Origin: Isoetes taiwanensis
Lineage: Eukaryota; Streptophyta; Lycopodiopsida; Isoetales; Isoetaceae
Length of the DNA stretch: 64,000 bases
Assembly (NCBI GenBank): GCA_021234155.1
Contig: JAJEKV010000034.1
Coordinates: 11,432,697-11,496,696, forward strand
Direction: 5' to 3'
The translations under genes were made by a program, and so were the position numbers. The notes below the pieces were generated by a model, which ran no database searches, was not told where the DNA came from, and saw only the letters and a program-made list of their open reading frames with translations. Of this stretch, positions 1 through 11,452 are shown piece after piece. Positions within the stretch are counted from its first letter, which is position 1; each line of letters starts with the position of its first letter.

Positions 1-165
1 AAGTTTGGCTATAACCTTTTCAAATGCAGAGCTGAGACCAACTGTGGCCACATAACGCAGATTGGCAGGAAGATCATCACTGGCCAAATGAACAGGGCAA
101 TCAAGGGCTACACTTCTTATCTGTCTTCGCCAGAATAGTGCCCAAAATCTCTGCCTTAGAATTGT
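1..165 (-). CDS. unidentified partial ORF at the window edge
   Basis: An open frame of 55 codons runs on the minus strand from a TAA at 166-168 to position 1, where it leaves the window still open. It reads through segments such as RQRFWALFWRRQIRSVALD and ANLRYVATVGLSSAFEKV, with a residue mix (A, V, L, D, K) that looks like real protein rather than AT-rich noise. I do not recognise the family. No start codon is visible, so it would be an internal exon or a decayed fragment. A second short minus-strand frame nearby (178-369) includes a tandem duplication and looks spurious. Confidence 0.3.
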
Positions 166-325
166 TTAAAGTAGCAGCTATAGAAATCGCCATGGATTAT
201 CAGCTCTAAGTGCCATTCGAAGTGCTCCAGCCACCAACAGTACCACGGCCATTTTTTTCACTTCCATTTCAAGGTGCTCTTGGATCGACCACAATTTTTT
301 CCAACTATATGGAACTCTGCCGGAT

Positions 326-487
326 TTGAAAAGAATAGGATTCTTCGATCCCACAAACCATTCTGCCATTGCGCCATTCTTTGCCCTAAAATGCTATCCA
401 CGAGACTTGAAAAGAATAGGATTCTTCCATCCCCAAAACCATTCTGCCATTGCGCCATTCTTTGCCCTAAAATGCTATCCACCAGGC
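326..487. repeat. 81-bp direct tandem duplication
   Basis: Two head-to-tail copies, 326-406 and 407-487, each start TTGAAAAGAATAGGATTCTT and end near AATGCTATCCAC. They differ by only a few bases. The second copy leads into the dispersed repeat at 464-702. Confidence 0.9.
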
Positions 488-702
488 TTGCTGGTTCAGC
501 CTCTAAAATAAAAAGAGGGCTTTTGTTGTGAGCCCTTGGATGTTGGACCATTCAACAAAAAAAGCTAAATCAACGACTAAGAAATAATGCACTCTAGATG
601 TACGCATTAGTACGTCCATTTGAATACGTCATGAAATCTTAGGAAAACCTTTGTGAAAAGCGTACAAAAACACAAAGAAAACCCCCTGTTATTATGCTAC
701 AT
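464..702. repeat. dispersed repeat R1, copy 1
   Basis: This segment, from GCCCTAAAATGCTATCC to GCTACAT, recurs in the same orientation at 27917-28150 with about 90 percent identity by eye. The shared core includes AAAATAAAAAGAGGGCTTTT and CTTAGGAAAACCTTTGTG. No ORF or terminal repeat is obvious. It may be a fragment of a larger repeat family. Confidence 0.8.
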
Positions 703-2003
703 ATTGAAAATGGGGTGTCATCAGAAATCTGAACAAGATTGCAAACATATATGATGAAGGAGGAATGCTAGAAATATAGTAGTCATCACATATGCAGACA
801 GGGAGATTGATGCAGAACAAGTTATTCAAATTATTCTAAGGTTGCAAGTTAGGGTAAAGTTTAGGAATACCATTATTTCTTAGTGGTATTCAAATTCAAT
901 GGTTGGGGTCGTGATATTTGACATTTGCATGTGGGATATTCACTAGAGCGAAATTAAAATAGAAATGCCACTGATCATGCCTTGCCGATCTGATAATTCT
1001 TAGGCTACATCGATGGACCTTGAACTATAAATAAAATGAACTAATAAAATTGATGTATAATGGAAATTCGAGCTTGTAAGAAGCAAGACCTTGGAGTTCA
1101 TTGTCGATCAGAATTGTGGAATATATTGGAGCTTATTTTGTGAACTGGCACTTAGTATATTGGTGAAAATTTCACATCCATTGTTTACTTGGTTGCATTC
1201 TAGCCTGATCTAATATTCTAGTTAGAGTAATACTAGTAACGGGTGCCCGGCGTTGCCGGGCATAAATGCGTTTCTATTGTAGGAATTGAACTTAATTCCT
1301 TGCATTTGTAGATGATGTTGTCTCTTGTTCCATTTGGATAAGTAGTTATGTCTTCCTCACTTTAGTTATATAAATACAGGGGTGGATAATAAAATGATAT
1401 TGTTTTAACAATGAGAGGAGATATTAACTTTGGGGTCATTTTGTATTGACCTGTTTTGGCTGGGTCATTGGACATGATACTAAAAAGGGGGTATTAATTT
1501 ATGTTTTGTGTTGACTTGCTCTGGAATTGGACATCTGCAATGTGAAAATTGTACTTGTGTCAAATTTTTGTAACCTAGCTAATGTAATGATATGGACAGC
1601 CAAAAGCAAACTTTAGGTAAATTCTGAAGGAAAGTAGAGGCATAGGTCCGTGCCTCTCAAATATTGGATGAATATATGAAGCAAATAGCATGTATGATCA
1701 CCAAGTTTTCCCAGCATTGTCAAGCCTTTGGCAACAAAGCGTGAAGGTTTTATTAAAATTCCATTGGCGAGGGTACTTGGAATTTGATTTTTTCATGAGG
1801 TACAGATGGATGGGATAGGGAATTTAAGTTTTGTAAATTTGTTTGCAGACATTGTTCCTTCAGAATGTTGCCCACTGCATGTACTCCAGAATAAAGTAGA
1901 TCTATAGTTATGCAGAGAAACTTGATGTAGTATAAATTTATTTGGTACTCAGAGAAAGCTACACATGAATATGAAAATTAAAGAATTTGCTTTTATAATG
2001 CAT
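703..2003. other. AT-rich intergenic stretch without a recognisable gene
   Basis: All frames are short and broken. The only structure I see is the GC-rich hairpin at 1245-1261, listed separately. Nothing else can be supported here. Confidence 0.6.
1245..1261. repeat. perfect GC-rich hairpin, Helitron-terminus-like
   Basis: GCCCGGC-GTT-GCCGGGC is a perfect 7-bp stem with a 3-base loop in an AT-rich setting, preceded by TACTAGTAACGGGT. Plant Helitron ends often place a short GC-rich hairpin close to a terminus, so an element boundary is possible. No CTRR end, Rep/helicase ORF or second copy was found in the window. Confidence 0.4.
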
Positions 2004-2552
2004 TAATAGTTGTATACTTCAATCTTAATTGAAGAGTTGAAAGTTGACTTCTTTTTTTTTTTTTTTTTTTTTTTTTGGAGAAAAGGAAGTTTTTATATTT
2101 TATATAATAAAAGGTACAGAGTACAATGTTTCAAACTTCACAGAGGATTACTACAGGAGTAACCTCAACCTCTTCATCCTCTATGAACTGAAACTTATTC
2201 AAATGAGTGACAACAAAACAAAAGAAGTATAAGATAGTTAACAATGGTTAAAGAAACCTGACTCTCAAAATGTTGTGTCTGAGGTGCATAGTAGAGTGCT
2301 GCATTGTCGGGGTCACAGATAGCCTAAAGCTAGCTAGGCTTAGTACAAGCCCAGCCGCCAGACTCCTCCCCTAAAAGCCTGGTGCAGGATATAGAAGCTC
2401 CTGTATAGCCCCCTAGCTCGGCAATCTCCACTGAAAGGGTCACATAGGGTTATTTAGAAGGGTCACTAATATTTGAGAGTTATTTGGGCATTAATAGTTG
2501 TATACTTCGATCCCAATTGGAGTTATTGTTGAGAGTTATATGCTGACTTCAA
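2004..2552. mobile_element. poly-T-bounded insertion flanked by direct repeats
   Basis: A run of 24 T (2053-2076) starts a roughly 410-bp segment. The sequence just before it (CATTAATAGTTGTATACTTC from 2004) recurs almost exactly at 2489. The pattern fits a retroposed sequence on the minus strand, with its poly-A tail read as poly-T and flanked by diverged direct repeats. The flanks are longer than a usual target duplication, so a local tandem duplication is the alternative. No coding content is recognised. Confidence 0.35.
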
Positions 2553-3040
2553 TCTAGATGGAGTTCTTTGTAAGAGAGACTAACATTTGAGAGTAATTTG
2601 GTTGTTATAGATTGAACTTGCAAGCACCAATTTAATCTGTCTAGCTCCTTCCAAAAAGGTCACTACATGACGCAAGGTAGAGATGTTAACAATTTATTCA
2701 CATTAGGCATGACAACATGCAAGTTGTTCAAATGCAAGGTATGATATTGGAATTCTCTCACAAAATTATTGCAAAATTATTTAATCTATATGAATTGTAT
2801 TGTGCATCTAATTACTCTCAGGAGAATATAGACCTTCTGGATGCGAGGGGGGCGTACAAACAAATCTCTTCCATTTTTTCAAATACACTCTTTCGACTCA
2901 ACAACCATGAAAGCCCGACAATTATGACAACCTGGGGATTTTATTGCTATGGACTTTCTTGTCATCAATGACTTCATGCAGATCTCAATATGCCTTACAT
3001 AGAGCTTGAGATTTAGATTTTGATTAAACTCATTGAGCCT

Positions 3041-4205
3041 TTGCCTCCAAAAAGCTAGGTTATCCTATCAAGTGCCTGCAACAAAGCTATTGAACTGAAC
3101 AAAGTGTTCACGCTAAGAAATTGGTCGGGGTTAGGTGTAGCATTGAAAGCAACTCATACTATAAAGAACGAACAGATAGAGAGCAAAAGAGTAATGATGA
3201 ATCTTAAGAAACTTTGTGTGCGTCCAATCAACTACATTCTTCCTCCCACTTTCCTGGCTATAAAACATAACGCAAAACAACCCAATCATCAGTATTAAAT
3301 AGCATGAATGGATTGAATCATGTAAGCTGATACAAAAATGAACAGAAAGAGGAAATGGATACGGAAGACTCATAGTTAACTTTGTCTGCAAGCAATCTGT
3401 TGCATTCTTGCTTCCAATGGATATCAAACACTCATATGGAACTTTGTGTGGCTGTGTCTAATAAAATGGCCTTCCATTAGAATCTCTACCATCAGATGTT
3501 TTTTGTGGTCTAACCTTGCCATACATATCTCCAAAATTCGTATCCACAGCAAGCCCAGCAAATGACCAAAAGATGTAAAGAAAAGAAAGCAGCAAAATTG
3601 AAAATGACCAAGGAGAAATCATAGAACATTGATCATTCATAGTTGCATTCAAACGTGATGGAATTCTCATAAGGATGCAATCTAAATATGCAATCTTGAA
3701 ATAATGGGAGACATTCAAACATGTAAAATAGTTAATCCAAAATTGGATCTTCAAATTATCCATTCGATAGTAGCTGATACATGGTAAATAAGCTCTAATT
3801 CTAGCATTTAAGAACTTTGCTCAATGACATATAGATCATAAGTCCAAAAAGTAAGGTTATCTTATCAAGTGCCTGTAACAAAGCTATTGGATGGAACAAA
3901 GTGTTCATCTCAAGGAATTAGTCTGAGCCAGGTGTAGCATTAAAAGCAACTTATAATATAAAAAATGAATAGAGTCAGGAAAAGAGTAATGATGGCTCAT
4001 AGCTAGGAAACTTTGTGTGCGGCCAATCTATTGCATTCTATGTAGAACAATTCATTCATATGATAGCATGAAGGGATTGAAGCATATAACTTGATATAAA
4101 AAATAAACAAAGAGAGGAAATGGAGATGGAAGACATGTTTTTTGTGGTCTAACCCTGCTATACAGATCTCCACGGTTGGAAATTGTCATAAGAATGCAAT
4201 CTAAA
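3041..4205. repeat. degenerate 0.8-kb tandem duplication
   Basis: The unit beginning AAAAAGCTAGGTTATCCTAT at 3050 recurs near 3845 and both continue through similar blocks: GTGTTCA..., AACTTTGTGTGCG, GAGGAAATGGA, TTTTTTGTGGTCTAACC and GATGCAATCTAAATATGC. The second copy lacks an internal piece. Minus-strand frames here (for example 3458-3763) are not recognisable proteins. Confidence 0.75.
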
Positions 4206-4982
4206 TATGCTATCTTCATATGTAGCATTATAACAGGGGTTTTTTTTTTCTAGTTTTGTACGTTTTTCCCTATGGTTTCACTATGATTTGAAGGGCGTAT
4301 TCCATGAGGTCTACTAATCAGTACAAATAGAGTGCGCACCATATTTTCTTTTGCTTCCTCTTTTTTTTCATCAGTTTTCTAATGGTCTAGTTAGGTATTC
4401 TAATGGTCTAGTTAGGTATGTAGACATCATCCCATGCAAACATCGGCCGTTTCTGTTTTAGGGCGTCTCTCTGTTGGGGTCGTTGGCACGATCGGCTGTT
4501 GGATGATTGGAACTGAAGGCGGTCTAGTATTGAGATCATTGGAACTGAAGGCTTGAGTTTCGATTTGCTGCATAACAGTTGAGTTTCGATTGGGTTTATA
4601 AGATTTCTACATTTTTTAAGGGTTGAATTCATAAGGCAGTATCCAAATGGCCTCAAATCCGACAACTGAACGACTTCCTGTAGAGTGAATCGGCCGCCTC
4701 ATCTCCTTCGGCTGTGCTAGAAGTTTATATGCCTGGTTCTTTCCGATACATATCCAACAAAGTTTCGATTTGCTGCATCCAGTTTGATTCTTGTTTGCCA
4801 TAGCTGCATCTTCTAATCGTTATCATTCTATTACCTACCACATCCGAAGGCTTTTAGAGAAGCCATAGCTGCAAAATGCATTCTATGGACAGATTTTTAG
4901 AAAAGCCAGATCTGCAACTCTTGTGGACCAGATATTTAGAATTAGTTCACCCGTTACAATTTCTTATGTACATATCCCATGC
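4206..4982. other. no gene seen; 21-bp tandem duplication inside
   Basis: TCTAATGGTCTAGTTAGGTAT is repeated head to tail at 4378 and 4399. The rest, including two short minus-strand frames, gives no recognisable product. The next gene-like sequence begins at 4983. Confidence 0.55.
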
Positions 4983-5586
4983 AGATTATGGCGCACTGTG
5001 GAGTTGGGTGATGCCAAGGATTGGAGATAAGTAGCTTGGAAAGTTGCATGTTCCTTTCCTGGTATAACATTTTTTATACTCACTGTGCTCCATCTCCTGC
5101 TTTGGAGTAGTAACAGCACAGGTGCCATGCCAATATCCATGTTCTTCATCCTTATAGCACTTTGGTTTTGCATATCAGTGCCATTAACTCTTTGGGGAGG
5201 ATATTTTGGGGTTAAAGCAGAACCTATCCATTATCCTGTGAGGACTAACCAGATCCTGTGTGGATTTCTTCTTGTGGTGTTCATCTTGCTCGGCATTGTC
5301 TGCGCAGAGGTTTCTGTTGTTCTGACATATATGCATCTTTGTGTTGAAGACTGCGCATGGTGGTGGAAAGCATTCTTTTCTTCAGGATCTGTGGGGCTTT
5401 ACGTTTTTCTCTATTCCCTGAACTATTTAGTTTTTTAACTACAGAGCTTAAGTGGGCCCGTCTCTTCTCTATGTTGGATACTCCCTCGTGATGGTATTTG
5501 CCATAATGCTTGCAACGGGCACAGTTGGGTGCCTAACCTCTTTCTATTTTGTGCACTACCTTTTCTCTTCAATCAAGCTAGATTGA
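4983..5586 (+). pseudogene. TM9SF (nonaspanin/EMP70) C-terminal pseudogene
   Basis: The translation matches the C-terminal membrane part of plant transmembrane-9 superfamily proteins, which are Golgi/endosomal multi-spanning proteins. Seen in order: RLWRTV, FPGITFFILTVL, ALWFCISVPLTLWGG, the signature VRTNQI, CAEVSVVLTYMHLCVED, then LATGTVG and the terminal FSSIKLD with its stop at 5584-5586. Damage includes in-frame stops at 5028-5030 and 5436-5438, a frameshift near 5460, and loss of about 35 to 50 residues just after VRTNQI. No introns interrupt it, which fits an intronless family member or a retrocopy. The N-terminal luminal domain is absent. The family assignment is secure; non-function is inferred from the breaks. 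Confidence 0.92.
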
Positions 5587-6023
5587 TAAAAGCTAACCGT
5601 GAGGAATTCGTCTACTTCTGGTACATCGCAAAAGCGGGTGAGTTGCAAAGCATTCTGGCATATATATCAGAAGTGCCCGGATATTTACTGAGATCCTTTC
5701 TGGAAAGCAGTCAATATTTTAACTGAATTGATTCTTATTTCATTTTAATGTTAAATGTTTATTTCTAAGAAACTCAAAAAGCAGCTCCACTCGTGGTATA
5801 TACCTGCAGGATGGACACATCATTCTTGCCATGGACTCATAGGATGGCCATTTGTGCATTTCAAATGTTCCTAACATAAAACATTGTCATTTCCAGATGA
5901 TGGTCACATTGCAACAAACTATTTCAGCTAAAAATGAGTGGTCACATTGCAACAAACTATTTCAGCTAAAAATGCATTGTATTAAATGAAAATGTAATGT
6001 AATGTCCTTGATGTTTTATACAA
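5587..6023. other. no gene; 38-bp tandem duplication
   Basis: GGTCACATTGCAACAAACTA and what follows is repeated head to tail at 5902-5939 and 5940-5974. Otherwise this is AT-rich spacer between the TM9SF remnant and the foldback arm. Confidence 0.6.
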
Positions 6024-6281
6024 TCTCTTGAATTAATAATTAATATTTACGCCCTGCCTTTAAAGTTTCTCTATTTTTCCTTTTGTTAGGGCCCGAAGGG
6101 CCCATTTTTTTTTTTGATATAACAACCAATACATAATTACCATTCACATTATTAACACAAACCATTGCATTCAATGCATTTAAATTAAAATCCCCCTGAA
6201 ACCCCCTTTGGTTTGGGTGCATATTCACACGGGGGGTTACGTAGGGCAGCGAGAGCCCCTGAAAACTTATAATACATGTAC

Positions 6282-6286
6282 AAAAT
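6282..6286. repeat. target site duplication AAAAT (left)
   Basis: The five bases before the left LTR are repeated exactly after the right LTR (19372-19376). This is the expected 5-bp duplication of a Ty3/gypsy integrase. Confidence 0.9.
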
Positions 6287-7861
6287 TGTGACGCTCCCTG
6301 AACATATACGACCCTCGGACGTATACATACGGGGACTTTCCCCTCCCATGGCGACCAACTCGCCATGAGCAGGGCCCTCCGTCTATTTCGGGCCATCTAT
6401 AATATGATGCCCGAAAGAAGGACACGAAGGGGTCATTCGGCCCACGCCTTCAATGGGGCTCCTACGTCGCGGAAGCGTGAATACAAGGGTTAGCACACAG
6501 CATAAATCACATATAAATAACCACCACGAAGGGTGGCGCATCCATCCAAATACCAACGGCAAAGAATATGCATCTAAACCTAAGAAAACACCCCAAACCC
6601 ATGGTTCTACCCCGGCTCAGACTCCAGTGAGGATCGACTGACGGCTAGGTCTCAAGAGATCACAGTAGAATCTTGACATGGCGTTGGCTGGCATAGAACA
6701 TTGGCTAGGGTTGTCCACTCCATCCAGCCCCCCTCACATTGCACACTTTGCGGATGGGTCAATTCACGCTATGGCGTCGCTATAGCCTTCAGGAGACGCG
6801 GGCTCGAGGCATCACCCCTTGAGCCTACTCCCGGGGTTCATGAAGTCCCGGTCCGATGAGGCGGTCGTGGAAGCGCCCCTTCCGTAATCCACGGTGGCTC
6901 CATGGGCGAAGCTAGAGAATACGTGCCGCATCGGCGACCCCCGCATCCGCACCCGACTTACTGCGCCCTAAATCTACTCAAAGTGCAAGGTGCCCCATAC
7001 GGGTCACACCTTCCCACCTGTGGAGTGTCGAGACCCATACCCGGCCCCCACGTGGCCAGGCTATCAGGTCTAGCTCGCTATAGGAGTCCAGGAGCCTTTT
7101 ATGTTCGTGCAAGACCCCACCTCCACTTCACCCATTTGTGTTCCTTGTCCGGTGCTAAGCCGGTACCATAGCATCTATGACCCGGTGGGCTCTTGTGCAC
7201 AGCCGCATTTAGCAAGGATAATACAGGGGCTCTATCTAGGAGCATACTACAATAAATAGCCTCGAGAGGTCTCTACCCCCTTAATTCCCCATTTCGAGTA
7301 ACACTAGGCTAACAACCACCAATCCATCCATTACAAGCAAAACCAGAATCGAAATATATAGAGAACCTACCTTTACAATCAAGGGTTAGTTCTCACGAGT
7401 AAACACAGAGAGAATAGACCAACAACCCAAACGGTGCCCGCTATCCTAGAATTCACAACTACACTAGCCACCCACCGTATTTCGCTCGACCCGTTGTCAT
7501 TGGGGATCTCCATCCGCTTGGTCTTGGTGTTTAGCTTGTGTGAGATTCGTGGTGGGCCACCGGGTCACAAGGGTGGTGGCTCCACTGCTCAAGGTGAGTT
7601 GTGGCTGATATGGGGGTGGTGATCCACCCTATTGACCCCAATTAGCATTATCATGCTAACCAATCGAGGGTGGCCACGTGGCGCCTTCCCAAATTAGTTC
7701 CTTAATTATAGGTTATTATTGTCAATAATTAAATTAGCATAGCTAATTTAATCCCTTTTTAAGTGAACCACCTAGGTTCCCATACCCCATGTGGCGTATG
7801 TATCCCTGGTGACGTATCAACATATTTATACTTATACCGTATAAATACTTGGAACGTCACA
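6287..7861 (-). repeat. 3' LTR of the chromovirus
   Basis: 1575 bp, starting TGTGACG and ending CGTCACA, so the ends form short perfect inverted repeats. It is directly repeated at 17803-19371. The first roughly 360 bp and last roughly 450 bp are almost identical between LTRs. Small indels and G/A changes cluster in the middle (about 6650-7200). Frames inside are not genes. Confidence 0.95.
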
Positions 7862-7874
7862 TTCTCCCCTCCTT
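7862..7874 (-). promoter_or_regulatory. polypurine tract
   Basis: On the minus strand AAGGAGGGGAGAA directly abuts the 3' LTR, the standard position of the plus-strand primer of an LTR retrotransposon. This fixes the element's orientation. Confidence 0.9.
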
Positions 7875-8449
7875 AGAAATAATGCTGTCCTCAGCATTGG
7901 GGTTAGATACAGATATAATAAATGACATTCTGAAGGAAGGTAATTCCTTATTTCAGAAGGTAATATATTAAAGCTTTCAAGTTTACAACAGTTTAAGCAG
8001 CAAAAGTACAATTCACATCCTTATCATAATTAAAAAGTGCAAGGACCAAAGTCCAAGATTAACAACAACAGAACATGTAGATAACATAAATCGAAGAAAT
8101 CGGGTCATCAGCAACCCCCTAACATGGACAGGTCACGTACCGCTCACTGGCCTGCACATGGTAATATATCAGTTTATATATAGATAAAATAATTAGGTTG
8201 TGGTTGAAGGGTCCACCCCCTATAAAAAAATGAAAGAAAATTTATCTAGAAGGAACCTATCATGCCTATGGTTCGCAGTTCATTGTGGCGTAAGGAATGG
8301 TCAGGTTCCTATTATAGCCAAGATGAATGCGGCTATGAAGTACATGCTTTACAAGCAGTTCGCGGTCATGTCCACATTGACAGTACACCACGTCCTAAGG
8401 AACACAAAGGTGATCCCATCATCCAGAATCGTTGTTAATTACGATGCAT
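7875..8449 (-). other. chromovirus 3' untranslated region
   Basis: Non-coding sequence between the pol stop region and the PPT. The plus-strand frame at 8200-8550 is an antisense artefact overlapping the chromodomain end. Confidence 0.6.
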
Positions 8450-9157
8450 CTACCCCCCTACCGATTCTCTACGAATCAAGTCTTCAAGCTTTCCACCGGA
8501 GCGGGTTGATAGCATCGTTGATGGTGCGCCTTGAGATTCGCGCAAGATGAAATCCGGATAGTGCTTCTCAAGATCTGTTTGCATCACCCACGTAGCATCC
8601 TCGACTGGCAAGTGTTTCCACTTGACCAAGTATTGTAGCATTTGAGTCCTCTTGGTCTGTTTATAAGCTCGATCAAGAAGAGCTTCGTGTACTATCTCTA
8701 GCTGCTCCCTGTCATTTCCAGGAGGGTTGGGGTTTCCAAAACCCTCCTGCGGATCAGGGTGTCTTTGCTTTAGAAGACTCACATGAAAACCTTGTGGATC
8801 TTTTAAGCGGGGTGGCAAGTCCAGGCGATATGCTTGCTCCCCAATACGTTCAGTGATTTTGAACGGTCCAGCCCATCTGGGTGCCAACTTCTTGCAGTTA
8901 CCAATCTTAAGCTTGGCTTGTTTTACCTTAATCTTAAGCCAAACCGATTCACCCACCTGGAAGACTCGTGGGGTCCTGTGCTTATCTGCTACACTCTTTT
9001 GACGACTGCGTGCAGCTAGCAAGTAACCACGTACTTCCTCGACCAAAGCTTGCATCTCCAGGAGGAGTTGTTGAGAAACCTCCACTTTCGACACGGGGTT
9101 GTGCCATGTGTCAGGAGTAAGGCATTGATAACCATAATTTATCATGAAAGGAGACAT
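8450..9157 (-). CDS. pol: integrase C-terminus: GPY/F module and chromodomain
   Basis: This is the C-terminal 235 residues of pol. Residues ~55-115 form the GPY/F module (APRWAGPFKITERIG, then QAYRLDLP and FHVSLLKQ). Residues ~155-205 are a chromodomain, recognisable by ALLDRAYK and YLVKWKHLPVEDATW. In chromoviruses this fold reads histone methyl marks, classically H3K9me, and directs integration to heterochromatin. The chromodomain lies at the extreme C-terminus as usual. The frame is shifted relative to the integrase core just upstream, at 9157-9170. The domain assignment is secure. Whether this chromodomain keeps its aromatic cage cannot be decided by eye. Confidence 0.92.
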   Translation of the reverse strand: MSPFMINYGYQCLTPDTWHNPVSKVEVSQQLLLEMQALVEEVRGYLLAARSRQKSVADKHRTPRVFQVGESVWLKIKVKQAKLKIGNCKKLAPRWAGPFKITERIGEQAYRLDLPPRLKDPQGFHVSLLKQRHPDPQEGFGNPNPPGNDREQLEIVHEALLDRAYKQTKRTQMLQYLVKWKHLPVEDATWVMQTDLEKHYPDFILRESQGAPSTMLSTRSGGKLEDLIRRESVGG

Positions 9158-9169
9158 TTTGGAAGACTC

Positions 9170-9973
9170 CTATTTCATACTGTTATAGGCAAACTCTACT
9201 AGATAAATATAGTCAGCCCATTGGGATTGCTTACTCCACACATAACTTCGTAGCATATCCTCTATGATACGATTGGTACGCTCTGTCTGACCATCTGTCT
9301 GAGGATGATATGCGGTACTCATAGCAAGCTTGGTCTGGATGGTGGTGAAGAAATCCTTCCAGAACGCACTTACAAATTTGGGATCTCTGTCAGATACAAT
9401 AACCCGTGGCATTCCGTGCAATCTGAAGATGGCAAAAAGCAGAGCAGTATCAAAGGCGGTGTCCGTGGTACGACATGGCAAGAAATGAGCCATCTTCGAC
9501 AATTTGTCGACCACTACCATTAACGCATCATATCCACGAAGAGTACGTGGAAGGCCCACAATGAAATCCATGGTTATCACTTCCCACTTAGCGTTGGGCA
9601 CATCCAAAGGTTGCAATTCTCCTGGAGTCCTTAATTGTTCTCGCTTTGGTCCGGCCGACATTCTTGACACCGCTTAATGTACACCGGCAATGTCCTTCTT
9701 CATCGAAGGCCAAAAATAACTGGAGCGGATTTTAAAGTAGGTCTTCATAAAACCGCATGTCAAAGCTATAGGGTTGTTGTGCGTGTCATGGAGGATTAAC
9801 TTACGCACCCCGGAAGTATGAGGTACACACAACTTGTCCTTGTGATACAACAAATTGCCCTCTTTCTTATATGACCGGAAAGCGTCACGTTCTTTATCTG
9901 TGCGTGCCTCCTTATTTAGACTACTCCAAATTTCATAGAACTCAGGATCGGTGGCTAAAGTTTGTTCTATCAT
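9170..9973 (-). CDS. pol: integrase: zinc-binding and DDE core
   Basis: Two frames that belong together. 9674-9973 has the N-terminal HHCC-type region ([27 protein letters not shown]). 9170-9670 has the catalytic core, with the first Asp in [10 protein letters not shown], the second in [11 protein letters not shown] and the Glu in [13 protein letters not shown]. All three DDE residues are visible. The enzyme inserts the cDNA into host DNA, matching the 5-bp TSD. A frameshift near 9672 separates the halves and removes a clear CxxC pair of the zinc module from the frame. Confidence 0.93.
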
Positions 9974-10335
9974 TTACCAAACTCACTTGTGAGTGTCGAA
10001 ATCGCATTACAATGGGTTCGGGTTACCAAGGGATGGCGTGATAATGCATCCGCAACCACATTGTGCTTTCCAGGCTTATACATGATCTCAAAATCATATT
10101 CTTCAAGAAATTCCATCCATCTCCTCTGCCGGAGGTTGAGATTGGGTTGGGTGGTTAAATATCGGAGACTTTGGTGATCCGTGTCCAACTGGAATCTTCT
10201 ACCAAGGAGGTAGTGTCTCCATATTCGCAAAGCTTAACTACAGCCCGCAATTCCTCGGTCATGGATAGGATATCGTTGTTCTCGTCTCATTCATCTTCTT
10301 TGAATCATAAGCAATAACCCTCCCTCCCCGCATTA
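9970..10335 (-). CDS. pol: RNase H and tether of pol
   Basis: Minus strand. An upstream piece reads [12 protein letters not shown], followed after a stop/shift near 10245 by [21 protein letters not shown] and [11 protein letters not shown], then [15 protein letters not shown]. This is the gypsy RNase H (degrading the RNA strand of the hybrid) with the conserved TDHQSL and ADALSR blocks. It directly precedes integrase, as expected. Confidence 0.88.
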
Positions 10336-10462
10336 GAACCCCACCGGTGGCGATTTTTATCGCATCTCGTGGGCCACTAGTTTATCCTTATCAGGATCGG
10401 GCAACGGAGAACGGGTCTTTGAGGTTAAGGCATCTTTAAGCTGCTGGAAACTTCCCCGAACC

Positions 10463-11230
10463 TTAGTCTTCCGATTGCTCCATCCAATCCTTTACCTTCT
10501 CATGCTTGGTCGATTTGTAAGAGGGACTCGCAATCTTTGCAAAATCCTTTACAAATTTTTGGTAATATCCCGCTAGCCCCAAGAAACTTGGACCCGGAGA
10601 CATTTTTCTCGAATAGGCCATTCCCTTACGGCCTCTATTTTTCTTTGGATCTGTAGCAATTCCCTCCGCAGAAATGATATGGCCCAAATAGTCAACCTTT
10701 GGAGTGGCAAACTTGCACTTAGAGAACTTGGCAAAAAGCTGATGACGCCTTAACTTTTGTAGGGCCAATTTAAGATGTTTCTCATGCTCTTCTAGAGTCT
10801 TATCAGATGAGAATGTCGTCAAAGAAAATGACAACAAAATCATCCAAGTATTGCCTGAAAACATCGTTCATTAACCGCATAAACGCTATGGGGCATTAGT
10901 TAATCCGAAAGGCATAACGGTAAACTCATAATGCCCATATCTAGTCTTAAAAGCAGATTTATGGATGTCCTCCTCTTTAATCCTTATCCGATGATATCCG
11001 AGCGAAGGTCAATCTTTGAAAAATATTTGGCCCCTTGCAACCGATCCATTAGATCATCCGCTTCTCGGCAAAGCATAGCGATTTTGATGGTATGCTTGTT
11101 GAGTTGCCGATAATCAATACACATTCTCAAGGAGCCGCCCTTTTTCTTCACAAAAGAATAGGGCGCCAAAGGGCTTAAACGCTAGGTCGAATAAAACCTA
11201 GGTTTAGCAGCTCTTGAAGTTGTTTCTTAA
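10463..11230 (-). CDS. pol: reverse transcriptase of pol, frameshifted
   Basis: Minus strand. The fingers and motif 1-2 region reads [20 protein letters not shown] and [14 protein letters not shown], then the frame breaks near 10985. Between 10980 and 10800 the palm is readable only across frames, with [10 protein letters not shown] and an FFDD catalytic box. Then [11 protein letters not shown] and [19 protein letters not shown] mark the thumb/connection. At several breaks only one or two bases differ from the family consensus. The Ty3/gypsy assignment is certain. Activity depends on whether the indels are real. Confidence 0.9.
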
Positions 11231-11452
11231 GCTCTGCCCAACTCACGGAAGACTCATACTGATGCATGGGGCCTTGCTGGTGGGTTTAGCACCGGCTCTA
11301 AAGCTATCTCACATTCTACCCCTCTAAAAGGAGGAAGCTTTCGATCTCGCCCGGGAAAAGATCGCTAAATTCATGGAGAATAACGGGCAATCCCCCGTGG
11401 CAAGGTGTTGATTACTTGGTTTTGCTTAGCATCCGACTCAATGGAAGCAAGT

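Noticed and set aside
5529-5726. 65-codon ORF overlapping the end of the TM9SF remnant
   Set aside because: It is an out-of-frame shadow; the correct frame gives the family C-terminus FSSIKLD.
6040-6396. Minus-strand ORF over the foldback arm and LTR start
   Set aside because: It crosses the boundary between two transposable elements and has a mirrored partner at 19514-19744, so it is a chance frame.
8200-8550. 116-codon + strand ORF in the chromovirus
   Set aside because: Antisense to the 3'UTR and the chromodomain end; no protein similarity.
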